Part shown: positions 8,977 to 17,264 of the stretch, piece by piece | How positions within the stretch are numbered: the stretch's first letter is position 1 | Layout of the letters: every line of letters begins with the position of its first letter | Origin: Nitrobacter sp. Nb-311A | Lineage (GTDB): Bacteria; Pseudomonadota; Alphaproteobacteria; Rhizobiales; Xanthobacteraceae | Direction of reading: 5' to 3' | Assembly (NCBI RefSeq): GCF_000152905.1 | Contig: NZ_AAMY01000004.1 | Span: 1-64,000 of the forward strand | DNA length: 64,000 nt | The notes under the pieces: generated by a model | Told to the model about the DNA's origin: nothing | What the model saw: the letters and a program-made list of their open reading frames with translations, nothing else | The model's database searches: none | Made by a program: the position numbers and the translations under genes

Positions 8977-9276
8977 ATGAACGCGATTGATTTTGCGCGC
9001 GTCAACATGGCCGCGCTCGCGGTGCTGCCGTCGCTTTTGGCGCGGTGGTTACCGGGTGGACGAAGGCAGGGGCGCGAGTATGTCGCTCGCAACCCGCGCC
9101 GTACCGACCGCACGGCGGGAAGTTTCCGCATCAACATGACCACAGGCCGCTGGGCCGACTTCGCTACGGGTGATGCCGGCGGCGATCCGATCAGCCTTGC
9201 CGCCTTTCTTTTCGATCTGTCGCAGATCGATGCCGCGCGCCGGCTCTCTGCGATGCTGGGAATCCGCGAGGAATAA
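8977..9276 (+). CDS. Small primase-associated island protein
   Basis: A 99-residue ORF. It has the pattern ARWLPGGRRQGREYVARNPRRTDRTAGSF and then NMTTGRWADFATGDAGGDPISLAAFL, which resembles the DNA-recognition part of phage or plasmid primases (the GRW.DFATG..GGD segment) without the zinc-binding Cys residues. It ends three bases before the large TOPRIM gene. I infer that the two form a split primase, the small part supplying template recognition. Confidence 0.65.
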   Translation: MNAIDFARVNMAALAVLPSLLARWLPGGRRQGREYVARNPRRTDRTAGSFRINMTTGRWADFATGDAGGDPISLAAFLFDLSQIDAARRLSAMLGIREE

Positions 9277-9278
9277 AC

Positions 9279-11426
9279 ATGCTCACCCAAGATGAGGCGT
9301 TCGCGCCATTGCACGTAACCAGTGCTACGTCACCGGCGCCCGATGACGAATGGCATCCGGTGTTGCCAGTGCCAACGGATGCCCCAGAGCTCTCTATGGA
9401 AATCATCAATCGCTCTTGCCCCGAGGGGTACACTTTCACGACCCAATGGCGCTACCTCAACGCCGCAGGCCAGATCCTTGGATACGTCGTTCGCTATGAC
9501 CGGCCGGCGAACGGCCTGCCCGCGGCCAAACAGGTGAAGCCCTTCACCTTTTGCGAGAGCCCGAACGGCAAGCGGGAATGGCGGTGCAAGGGTTTCCCTG
9601 AGCCGCGCCCGCTCTACGGTCTGGCTCGCCTTGCCGCCCGCCCTGATGCCCCGGTGCTGGTGGTCGAGGGCGAGAAGACCGCCGATGCAGCGATGATGCG
9701 TTTCAAAGACTACGTAGTGGTTACGTCGCCCGGTGGTTCAAATGCTGCCCGAAAGGCTGACTGGTCCCCTCTCAAGGGCCGCCGTGTCGTGATCTGGCCC
9801 GATGCCGATGAGCCGGGAGCGAAATATGCCGACACCGTAGCCGATCTGCTCCAGGGCATAGCCGTAGCGACCTACGTCGTGGGTATTCCGCCATGTATGC
9901 CCCAAGCTTGGGATTTGGCTGATCTGCTTCCAGCCGACCTTACGGACAATGACATTGCGGGGTGGTTGGAGGGGGCAAAGCCAGCCAGACAGATTGTGGC
10001 CGATAAGCCGCTCCCACTCTTCCCGCCGCTGCCGCCAGCCCAACCGTTCCCCGTCAACGCGCTTGGCCCGGTCTTGTCCCGCGCCGCCGCCGCCATCGCC
10101 CGCAAAGTGCAGGTGTCCGAGGCTGTCGCTGCCCAATCGGTGTTTGCCGCCGCCGCGCTCGCAGCGCAGCCCCATGCGGATGTGATGCTACCCTATGGTC
10201 AGAAGAGGCCCCTTTCGCTCTTTTTCGTGACAGTGGCCGCGTCGGGCGACCGAAAGTCTACCGCCGACAATGAAGCCCTTTGGCCGATCCGCAAGTACGA
10301 GCAGGAGCTGAAAAAAGGGTATGATAGCGAGCGTCAATCGTGGTTGATAAATCACGCGGCATGGAACGGCGAGAAAAAGAAGATCGAAAATGACCGCAAG
10401 CTTGATTTCGAAGGCCGTGAGGCCGCACTGGTAGATCTTGGCCCCGAACCAGAACATCCGCTTCTTCCATTCCTGACGGCGCCCGACCCGACGATTGAGG
10501 GGCTACATAAGGCATGGGTTTCCGCGCAGGCTGGACTTGGCATCTTCACCGCCGAGGGGGGCATGTTCGTCGGCGGGCATAGCTTGTCGCGAGACAATCG
10601 GCTTCGCACCGCTGCGGGCTATTCGGAAATGTGGGATGGGCAGCCGATCAAGCGCATTCGCTCGCAGGACGGCGTATCGGTGCTTTACGGGCGGCGTCTG
10701 TCCGTGCACCTGATGGTGCAGCCTGAGGCGGCGGCTCAATTCCTGGCCGATCAAACCTTGCGAGATCAGGGACTTTTGTCCCGCGTGCTTGTGGCCGCTC
10801 CCGAAAGCATCGCTGGCACTCGGACTTATCGCGAAACATCGGCAGATGACGACGCCGCGATCCGTGCCTATGGCGCGCGCATCCTCTCCATTCTTGAAGC
10901 GCCGTGGCCATTGACCAAAGGCAGCAGGAACGAGCTTGAACCGCGCGTGCTGACCATCACCGATGATGCAGCGGCCTTGTGGGAAGCGTTCTACAATCAA
11001 ATAGAGCGGCAGTGCGGGCCGGGAGGCGATCTGCAGCCTGTGCAGGATTTCGCGGCCAAGATTGCGGAGCACGCGGCGCGGATCGCTGGTGTTTTGACAA
11101 TTGTGGAGGATTTTCACGCCACCACCATCGACGTTGAAGCCATGCGTTCGGCCCTGACGCTGGCCGACTGGTACATGAACGAGGCCGTTCGCCTTCAACA
11201 GGCTGCCCGCACCGATCCGAAACTTCTGGAGGCTGAAAAAATGCTCAACTGGTTACGCGAGCGCGGCAAGAATGTGATCGCTCTCCGGGAAATCATGCAG
11301 TTCGGGCCTTCACTCTTGCGAACGAAAAAAGCTGCTGAAGCGGCGCTGGCGGTACTCATAAACCACGGCTGGATTACCGGGGTTTCCGACCGTCCCCGAA
11401 AGGTCAGGCTGGTAAGGGGAGCGTGA
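9279..11426 (+). CDS. TOPRIM/DUF3987 primase-helicase-like protein
   Basis: A 715-residue protein. The N-terminal third holds a TOPRIM-like domain with VLVVEGEKTADAA (residues 126-138) and WPDADEPG (173-180). The rest resembles DUF3987 proteins found in mobile elements and phages, with SVFAAAALAAQPHADV and a degenerate P-loop region around 315-325 (AASGDRKSTAD). It probably drives replication of the island after excision. A long iterated 9-nt repeat lies immediately downstream, which could be its DNA target. Confidence 0.8.
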   Translation: MLTQDEAFAPLHVTSATSPAPDDEWHPVLPVPTDAPELSMEIINRSCPEGYTFTTQWRYLNAAGQILGYVVRYDRPANGLPAAKQVKPFTFCESPNGKREWRCKGFPEPRPLYGLARLAARPDAPVLVVEGEKTADAAMMRFKDYVVVTSPGGSNAARKADWSPLKGRRVVIWPDADEPGAKYADTVADLLQGIAVATYVVGIPPCMPQAWDLADLLPADLTDNDIAGWLEGAKPARQIVADKPLPLFPPLPPAQPFPVNALGPVLSRAAAAIARKVQVSEAVAAQSVFAAAALAAQPHADVMLPYGQKRPLSLFFVTVAASGDRKSTADNEALWPIRKYEQELKKGYDSERQSWLINHAAWNGEKKKIENDRKLDFEGREAALVDLGPEPEHPLLPFLTAPDPTIEGLHKAWVSAQAGLGIFTAEGGMFVGGHSLSRDNRLRTAAGYSEMWDGQPIKRIRSQDGVSVLYGRRLSVHLMVQPEAAAQFLADQTLRDQGLLSRVLVAAPESIAGTRTYRETSADDDAAIRAYGARILSILEAPWPLTKGSRNELEPRVLTITDDAAALWEAFYNQIERQCGPGGDLQPVQDFAAKIAEHAARIAGVLTIVEDFHATTIDVEAMRSALTLADWYMNEAVRLQQAARTDPKLLEAEKMLNWLRERGKNVIALREIMQFGPSLLRTKKAAEAALAVLINHGWITGVSDRPRKVRLVRGA

Positions 11427-11431
11427 GTAAG

Positions 11432-11509
11432 ATGGCCTACCTGCGCTTCAAAATCCCAGAAATGACTTCGGCCGCTGCTACAGTTGCTACGTTTGCTACG
11501 GTCTCATAA
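11432..11509 (+). CDS. Truncated island ORF encoding VAT repeats
   Basis: A 25-residue ORF that starts five bases after the primase stop, behind GGGGAG. It reads MAYLRFKIPEMTSAAATVATFATVS. The GCTACNNNN repeats encode the ATV-type units. It is probably the remaining N-terminus of a longer gene that has decayed; the following 130 bases contain stops in all frames. Low confidence as a working gene. Confidence 0.3.
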   Translation: MAYLRFKIPEMTSAAATVATFATVS

Positions 11510-11600
11510 TCCGCGGGCGAAGTGTAGCAACTGCAGCAAGTGTAGCAGGGGCAGGGCGCAATTCTGACATCTAAACCGTAGCAACCGTAGCAGCTGTAGC
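11477..11600. repeat. Iterated 9-nt repeats forming a large inverted repeat
   Basis: Three GCTACNNNN units (11477-11502), then three units of the complementary GTAGCANNN type around 11523-11548, then three more at 11575-11600. The outer 26-base arms pair at 24 positions across a 72-base loop. The 9-base period could be coding, but the arms are inverted and lie directly behind the primase-like gene, so they may also be iterons or an RNA structure. Confidence 0.7.
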
Positions 11601-11639
11601 AAACCACCCTCTCGATTGTGGTATTCGGGACGCTGCCGA

Positions 11640-11728
11640 CCTTCGCGAGATTTTGGGTGACGGGGCGATCAGGCGGCGTGGTTTGCCGGCACGTGGATGA
11701 CCTCGATACCGTCGTTGAATCTGACACC
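11640..11728 (-). mobile_element. Remnant of an IS256-family element (3' end)
   Basis: On the minus strand 11728-11669 reads GVRFNDGIEVIHVPANHAA then stop. This matches the C-terminus of the IS256 transposase in this window (GVTFNDGIEVIAKP...STAAA). The bases after the stop (TGATCGCCCCGTCACCCAAAA) also resemble the terminal repeat of that element. Only about 90 bases survive. It lies directly at the 3' end of the thioredoxin-family pseudogene and appears to have replaced its last codons. Confidence 0.65.
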
Positions 11729-12182
11729 TGCGGCGCCACACCGTTTTTCGCAATCGCGCGCATGGCTTCGACGAGCTCTCGGGGCGCCCCAGCTCGGGGC
11801 GGAGTCTTGCGGCCTTCGTCAAGCCGACCGCGGTACTTGAGCTTGCGGTCGGCGCTGTAACCGAAGAAGTCCGGCGTACACACCGCCCCATACGCTCGCG
11901 CGACTGCTTCGGTCTCATCGTGCAGATAAGGAAACGGGAAGCTGTGCGCCTTTGCGAAAATGCTTCATATTTTCAAATGAATCTTCGGGATGCCTCGTTG
12001 CATCATTCGAGCAAATCGCCGCAAAGCCAACGCCCTCCGACATCAGTTCCCGCGCGTCCGCAACCATGCGGTCGATTATCACTTAGACGTAGGGACAATG
12101 GTTGCAAAACGACGCGACCGGCACGACCCCGCGCTCTTCTTCGCGAGGGAGTACGCCACCCAAGGCGGCCGTATCCGTGCTC
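11729..12182 (-). pseudogene. Thioredoxin-family / peroxiredoxin-like pseudogene
   Basis: The minus strand encodes, in pieces, a thioredoxin-like protein of the AhpC/TSA group: CNHCPYV, then VIIDRMVADARELMSEGVGF, then CSNDATRHPEDSFENMK, then FPFPYLHDETEAVARAYGAV, then CTPDFFGYSADRKLKYRGRL. It is broken by an in-frame TAA right after CNHCPYV (12083-12085), by a frameshift near 11960 between ENMK and FAKAHS, and by the IS256 remnant after KNGVAPQ. The N-terminus is also degraded. No product expected. Confidence 0.75.
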
Positions 12183-12418
12183 GTTTCAAACGCCCTGCGC
12201 CTCGCCAGGAGAAATGGGCGACGCTTCATTACCCATCGTCCCATTCAACCTGGCGAAGTGCGTGTTCATGCGGTTTGCGCGGGGAGACCTCGCCGGCGCA
12301 TTCGCCAAGCGCCGCCACCCTCAGAGTGAAAGGCCCCGACGTGAGGGCCTCTCACGTCCCGAGCCGCTTCCGAGAGCGTTACATGGCACTTCACGGCAAG
12401 GGCCGACGCTGTGAAGCG

Positions 12419-12832
12419 TCAGCCGCTGCTTCTCGTCATAGGATTCTCTGCGCCCTTCTTGGTCGTTACGGTGTCGATGTTGTCGTAATAGGAATCGAGC
12501 TCCGCGCGTTCCGCGGTCCAATCGAACAGCTCGGAGCCGGAGCTGCCGAACACGCTCTTCGGATAGCCCTTCAGCCGGTTGCCGCTAATATCGCTGCAGT
12601 AGCCGTCCAGTTCGGAGTCGAATCGGAGCAGCCGCCAAGGGACTGGGTAGTGCTCGGCTCCCATGCCGAGGATGCCGCCGATGCTGAGCACGGCATAGGC
12701 CGGCTCGCCGCTTGACTTATCGACCATGACAGATTCAATCGAACCTATCTTCTTGTCTTCGGCGCCGTAGACAGCCTTCCCGTTGTACTTGTCGCTTGAA
12801 ATGAGGTTGTCGGATTTTCCATCCATAGCCAT
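12419..12832 (-). CDS. PRC-barrel domain protein
   Basis: A 137-residue protein with a PRC-barrel domain covering about residues 8-80 (NGKAVYGAEDKKIGSIESVM, then EPAYAVLSIGGILGMG, then PVPWRLLRFD). Such small soluble proteins are common in Rhizobiales and are linked to stress response, but the biochemical role is not established. It is a close paralogue of the protein at 43250-43609 outside the island. It starts at ATG 12832, followed upstream by an AAGGAGAAA-type site on the minus strand. Confidence 0.88.
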   Translation of the reverse strand: MAMDGKSDNLISSDKYNGKAVYGAEDKKIGSIESVMVDKSSGEPAYAVLSIGGILGMGAEHYPVPWRLLRFDSELDGYCSDISGNRLKGYPKSVFGSSGSELFDWTAERAELDSYYDNIDTVTTKKGAENPMTRSSG

Positions 12833-13153
12833 CCGCTTTCTCCTTGCTAGGTTGAAATTGCTAGGTTGGGCTTAGGAACCGCTCGCCGCTCGGCCGTAAG
12901 TTCCGGCTTGGGATGCGCTCACTGAGTCGCTGCTCGCGTCCCCCGGGTCCTTAGGCAACGACCGAGGATAGGCCCGGTTCCGATTGCTTCGGCAGGCTGC
13001 GACAGCGGACTCTCTATAGGATGATGGTGGGCGCTGACCGCGCAGTTCGTCCTGATGCACGCCTGGACGGAGCTATCGATTGGAAGGGAACCATCCGTTG
13101 CCAACTATATTTCCATCCTCATCGAAGCAATGGCAGCTATCGAGGAGAAGACC
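12833..13153. other. Intergenic region, no gene seen
   Basis: About 320 bases between the divergent PRC-barrel gene and the small membrane-protein gene. Only weak ORFs without ribosome binding sites are present. It probably holds both promoters, but I cannot point to a convincing -35/-10 pair. Confidence 0.5.
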
Positions 13154-13312
13154 ATGGCGAAGATAGAAAACGGGCGCGTCGTCGAGACTTCTAGGGAAGC
13201 GCGCGGCGCGGAACGTGGGCCCACGGTGCGGAACGTGCTGATCGCGGGCACGGGACTGGTTATCGCGGCCTTCGTGGTCGTCTACATCGTCTACTTCGGA
13301 GGTGGACAATAA
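13154..13312 (+). CDS. Small single-pass membrane protein
   Basis: A 52-residue protein with a charged N-terminus and one transmembrane helix at about residues 28-47 (VLIAGTGLVIAAFVVVYIVY). ATG 13154 follows a GAGGAGAAG ribosome binding site; the frame is open further upstream. The stop overlaps a possible second start (TAATG, 13312). Downstream within 35 bases lies another tiny hydrophobic reading frame (13342-13389, MPLPVILLLWLLFGR) that resembles DUF3309-type peptides but seems truncated. Function unknown. Confidence 0.6.
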   Translation: MAKIENGRVVETSREARGAERGPTVRNVLIAGTGLVIAAFVVVYIVYFGGGQ

Positions 13313-13416
13313 TGGGACGCAGACTGCTGCCCTGGCTTAATGCCGCTACCCGTTATCCTCCTTCTCTGGCTGCTATTCGGGCGCTAGCGCCCGCATGACG
13401 CCGAGGGGACATTCTC

Positions 13417-13623
13417 ATGAAGCCCAGGTCCCGTGCGAAGCAGACTAGATCGCTTCATGACCGCCTTGCGGAGTTCGCTGCGGCGGCGCGCGCCGAGGCC
13501 GCCAGCCTTCCGGAAGGCCGTGAGCGCGATAGACTGCTCAAGACGATTAGGCGCGCTGAGGCCGCTTCCGAATTCGAAGCCTGGGCGAGCGCGCCCGAAC
13601 CTGCGCCGAAGCAACCTTTATGA
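13417..13623 (+). CDS. Small helical hypothetical protein
   Basis: A 68-residue, highly charged, probably helical protein rich in Ala, Arg and Glu (HDRLAEFAAAARAEAASLPE, then RDRLLKTIRRAEAASEFEAW). Similar short proteins are widespread in Bradyrhizobium relatives without known function. It lies 80 bases before the ligase gene, in the same direction. No membrane segment or known motif. Confidence 0.6.
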   Translation: MKPRSRAKQTRSLHDRLAEFAAAARAEAASLPEGRERDRLLKTIRRAEAASEFEAWASAPEPAPKQPL

Positions 13624-13704
13624 CGTTCTTTATGGCTAGTTCGTCCTATGGACTCATCTGCCCGCCGTTGCTTTCAGCGCGGCGGACTTTTATTGGCGGC
13701 TTGA

Positions 13705-14640
13705 GTGGCTAGGCGCAAATTTCCCGGCATACCGGCCGAAGGCGCGAAGACCGCGGGAATGCCGGGTTTCATCAAGCCGCAGCTCGCCACGCTGAAGGCG
13801 AGGGCGCCGAGCGGCGACCAGTGGCTCAACGAGATTAAGTACGACGGCTACCGGGTGCAGCTGCACGCGAGCGGCGGGCACGCAAGGGCGTACACCCGCA
13901 ACGGCCTCGATTGGACCAAGCGCTTCGCGGCGATCGCGAAGGCGCTCGATATTCCCGGGCAGGCGATTTTCGACGGCGAGGCGGTAGTCATCGAGGAGAG
14001 CCGCACCAACTTCTCCGAGCTCCAGTCGGCGCTGGCGGCCGGCAGGCAGGGACGCATCGAGTACTACGCCTTCGACCTTCTGTATCTCGACGGCTACGAC
14101 CTGCGCGCGGTTGCTCAGATTGAGCGCAAACGCCTGCTGAAGGACTTATTCGATACGCGCGGGCTGAAGACGCCGCTTCACTACAGCGAGCACATCGCGG
14201 GCAAAGGCGCGGAGATGTTCGAGCACGCCGCGAAGCTCAACTGGGAGGGCATCGTCTCGAAGGACCGCGCCGCGCCGTACCGCTCCGACCGCAACGAGGG
14301 ATGGATCAAGGTCAAGACGGCCAAGCGCGGCACCTTCCCCGTCGTGGGTTTCATCAAGGACCCGACGGGCGTCGCCGCCCTCTATCTCGGCAGATGCGAA
14401 GGCGGGGAGCTGGTGTACATGGGCAAGGTCGGCACCGGCTGGTCGCGGACCGCGTCGAGCAAGATACGTAAGCAGCTCGACACGGCCGTGACGGCGAAGT
14501 CGCCGCTAACGAAGCCGGTCAGGAAACCCAAGGCGACGTGGGTAGAGCCGCGCTTTGCAGCCGAGGTGGAATACCGCGACATCACATCTGAGGGATTGCT
14601 GCGGCAAAGCTCGTTCAAGGGGCTGGTTAAAGACGGCTGA
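13705..14640 (+). CDS. ligD: ATP-dependent DNA ligase, LigD ligase-domain type
   Basis: A 311-residue ATP-dependent ligase of the bacterial non-homologous end-joining type. The adenylation motif EIKYDGYR carries the nucleophile K45; later motifs include FDGEAVV, YYAFDLLYLDG, EGIVSKD and WIKVKT, followed by an OB-fold region. It has only the ligase domain, without the polymerase and phosphoesterase domains of full LigD, and no ku gene is in the window. The start is GTG 13705; no strong ribosome binding site is visible. It may repair breaks with a chromosomal Ku. Confidence 0.9.
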   Translation: MARRKFPGIPAEGAKTAGMPGFIKPQLATLKARAPSGDQWLNEIKYDGYRVQLHASGGHARAYTRNGLDWTKRFAAIAKALDIPGQAIFDGEAVVIEESRTNFSELQSALAAGRQGRIEYYAFDLLYLDGYDLRAVAQIERKRLLKDLFDTRGLKTPLHYSEHIAGKGAEMFEHAAKLNWEGIVSKDRAAPYRSDRNEGWIKVKTAKRGTFPVVGFIKDPTGVAALYLGRCEGGELVYMGKVGTGWSRTASSKIRKQLDTAVTAKSPLTKPVRKPKATWVEPRFAAEVEYRDITSEGLLRQSSFKGLVKDG

Positions 14641-15307
14641 GCCTTCCAGAGAGACCAACGCGTCGCCTCAGCGTTATCCAATGCACGCGCTCCCGCACCC
14701 CAGAGAACGTGTCATTGGAGGAAGCCATGCAGCCGATCTTCTCGATAGCGCTGGCTGGACCTGATTTGACGGAGATAGTGCAGCTGCTGTGGCCAATGCT
14801 GGGCTATAGATCTGCATGATCTGCATGAGACGCATTGATCCTACCGAAGATGCGAGAGGCTCTGGCGTTGCGAGATAGCGATCGGTTGCTGGTCCTTCTC
14901 GGATAGTCTCAGCTTCAAAAACCCTGGGCTTCCAATCTGACCCTGCATGAATGTCAGGCTGTGGCCTGCACCCGCTTCTCGATCGTCAATTCCGTTTCGC
15001 GCCGCTCATAGGTCAAGTTTGATGGACCATGGAAATCCCGTCCCCTGTATTCCGTTTGCCGTGCTCCCGATACCTTGGCTCGGGCTGAACGGGCCATCGG
15101 CGAGCTTGGCGAGGGGAAACCCTTCCTCATCGTGTATTACGGCTCGGATGGCAGTGGTGGCTGGCAGCGTCTTGATTGCCCACTCCGTACGCTTACAACA
15201 CTTGAGCGGTTCGGCCTTGTCACTTGGGAAGGACGAACGCCTACCCTGACGTGTCTGGTCATCGGGTATCGGCGGGCGTAGAATACGATCTCAGGAGATT
15301 GAGTGGC
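14641..15307. other. Low-coding region with one possible small ORF
   Basis: No convincing gene. The best candidate is a 30-residue ORF at 14727-14819 (MQPIFSIALAGPDLTEIVQL...), preceded by GGAGGA seven bases upstream. The remaining ORFs lack ribosome binding sites and look like noise. Probably decayed DNA. Confidence 0.35.
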
Positions 15308-15610
15308 ATGAATGAATTTGACGCCGCCGACCGACGGAAGCAATACAAGCCATTAAGGAGAGGAAACGTCTGGAGTGGGGACCTGCCGCCTCTGATCACA
15401 CCCGAAGGCGACGGCTTTATGCCGTTGTTTTCCTCAGCACATTGGATTGCGGTGTGCGGTGGAACGCGCAAGGCCAATCCGAAAGACGAGGAGTTTTGGC
15501 CGCGCGTTTATCGCGAATTGCTGGAGGCCATTTGCTCCGGCGGAATTTGCGTTGTAGGCAGCCGGCCACCGAGCACTGTCTCTCTCCCAGCGAGCCAATA
15601 TATCAGGTAA
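15308..15610 (+). CDS. Hypothetical protein
   Basis: A 100-residue ORF that begins MNEFDAADRRKQYKPLRRGN and contains DLPPLITPEGDGFMPLFSSA and then DEEFWPRVYRELLEAICSG. The composition is that of a real soluble protein, but I recognise no family. The last 20 residues (VVGSRPPSTVSLPASQYIR) look degenerate, so the 3' end may be frameshifted. It stands alone between low-coding stretches. Confidence 0.4.
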   Translation: MNEFDAADRRKQYKPLRRGNVWSGDLPPLITPEGDGFMPLFSSAHWIAVCGGTRKANPKDEEFWPRVYRELLEAICSGGICVVGSRPPSTVSLPASQYIR

Positions 15611-15979
15611 CCGCTATGGACACGTGCGAAGTTTTCAGGATGCTCGGTTTGAGGAGGATCGGGAGGAGGACGCGAACGGGAACGTCGCTGCCCAAGCGCG
15701 ACTTTCTGCCCCGCGAAGAGGCCAAGTTCAAGATTTCAAATAGGATTCGTGTTGCCAATCAGAAGCAACGCAGCACCGCACATCCATGAGAAGCAAAAGC
15801 CTTCTCAACCTTTTTTTCGCCGCCCCCATTCTGGCTAAGTGCGAGGAAAAGCGAATCCAGGTTAACGGCTGCTAGGCGGCAGGTGCTGGGGAACCAACGA
15901 CGCCCACCTCGCTTATCGGTCCGGATGCATCGCTCGCGGGCAATCCACGGCTGGACTCAATTGCCGGACAGTTTTTCTT
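15611..15979. other. Intergenic region, no gene seen
   Basis: About 370 bases before the BrkB gene. A 57-codon ORF from ATG 15616 is basic and has no ribosome binding site; I do not accept it as a gene. No clear promoter motif. Confidence 0.4.
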
Positions 15980-16897
15980 ATGGACCCACCACAAGTCTTA
16001 AAGCGAGAATTCAAGCCCCCGAAGCGAAGCTGGAAACAGATTCTGGCAGGTACTTACAAAAGTATCTCTGCAGATCGCGTCCTTGCCGTCGCAGCTGGCG
16101 TCACATTCTATGGATTGTTAGCGGTCTTTCCTGCAGTCGCGGCTCTGGTCTCACTGTATGGACTATTCGCGGACCCCGTAGCGATCAAACGTCACCTGGA
16201 CCAGCTTTCATGGTTACTACCTGGCGGGGTGGTGCAAGTTGTCGGGGGTCAAATCCAAAGGGTAAGCTCAGCAGGCACCGGAACACTGGGGGTTAGCTTT
16301 ATTATTGGCGTCGCTATCGCGATCTGGGGCGCCAATGCCGGCGTAAAGGCCGTCTTCGACGCAATCAACGTGGCCTATGGAGCCAACGAAGAGCGGAGCT
16401 TCGTCAAACTCAACTTGATTTCGCTTGCTTTCACACTTGGTGCGATCGCGTTTGCAATCATCGCCCTGGCGACTGTCGTTGTTCTTCCGGTGTTTCTACA
16501 GTGCGCCGGGTTGGACGCTCTATTCGATGCTCTCCTCCGATATGGAAGGTGGCCTCTAATTTGGCTTGCAATCGCAATCGCGTTGTCTTTGCTGTATCGA
16601 TTTGGCCCTACCGACTCGCTCGATCCAAAATGGCGCTGGATAACGTGGGGCAGTGCGCTGGCTTCACTGCTCTGGCTTGCGGCCTCTGCGATCTTCTCCT
16701 GGTATGCTGCGAACTTTGGCAGCTTCAATGCGACGTACGGGTCGCTCGGGGCTGCGATCGGTTTCATGACGTGGATGTGGATTTCAGCAATCGTGATCAT
16801 GCTTGGCGCAGAACTCAATTCTGAAATCGAAGAGGCTGCCGACGAGCCTCACGCGCAGCGACCAAAGGATGGAACCCGAGGTACGAGAACGGAGTGA
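15980..16897 (+). CDS. YihY/BrkB family inner-membrane protein
   Basis: A 305-residue integral membrane protein of the YihY/BrkB family. After a basic N-terminus (residues 1-34) come about six hydrophobic helices, with the family-typical VAAGVTFYGLLAVFPAVAAL (residues about 38-57), then IWGANAGVKAVFDAINVAYG and a C-terminal helix pair around GSLGAAIGFMTWMWISAIVI. It has been misnamed ribonuclease BN in older annotation. Its substrate is unknown. It stands alone on the island between gaps. Confidence 0.88.
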   Translation: MDPPQVLKREFKPPKRSWKQILAGTYKSISADRVLAVAAGVTFYGLLAVFPAVAALVSLYGLFADPVAIKRHLDQLSWLLPGGVVQVVGGQIQRVSSAGTGTLGVSFIIGVAIAIWGANAGVKAVFDAINVAYGANEERSFVKLNLISLAFTLGAIAFAIIALATVVVLPVFLQCAGLDALFDALLRYGRWPLIWLAIAIALSLLYRFGPTDSLDPKWRWITWGSALASLLWLAASAIFSWYAANFGSFNATYGSLGAAIGFMTWMWISAIVIMLGAELNSEIEEAADEPHAQRPKDGTRGTRTE

Positions 16898-17198
16898 CCT
16901 ATTGCAGGCGGACGAGCTCCGTTGCGACGTGTTCAGCCACTGATGGGACACAAAGCGGCTGAGAGCGCGCGCGTGTAACAAACGACGATCAGTCGCCGCT
17001 TCAAACCCAGGCGAACCGAAAGAAAATTCCTGTGATTTATCCAGGTCGTATTGAGAGCTACATCGAATGCGGCGCGCTCGGACTTAGCCGAGCTAAGTTC
17101 TCGCGGCTTTGTAACTGAGCAGTGCCGAACAGCGAAGTTTTTCCAAGAAGCTATGATCGTTCACGCGAACTACATTTGTCCCATCAGAACGAAAACGT

Positions 17199-17231
17199 CT
17201 GACAGAGCTTAGTGATCTCTATATTATAGAG
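17199..17231 (+). promoter_or_regulatory. Sigma-70 promoter with palindromic operator
   Basis: A -35 CTGACA (17199-17204), a 17-base spacer and a -10 TATTAT (17222-17227) point to the FMN reductase gene. A perfect palindrome CTCTATA-T-TATAGAG (17217-17231) overlaps the -10 box, as expected for a repressor site. The rest of the 16898-17264 intergenic stretch holds no gene. The regulator is not identified. Confidence 0.6.
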
Positions 17232-17264
17232 GCAATGTCCCTCATTAAAGAAGGAGGAGTTGGT

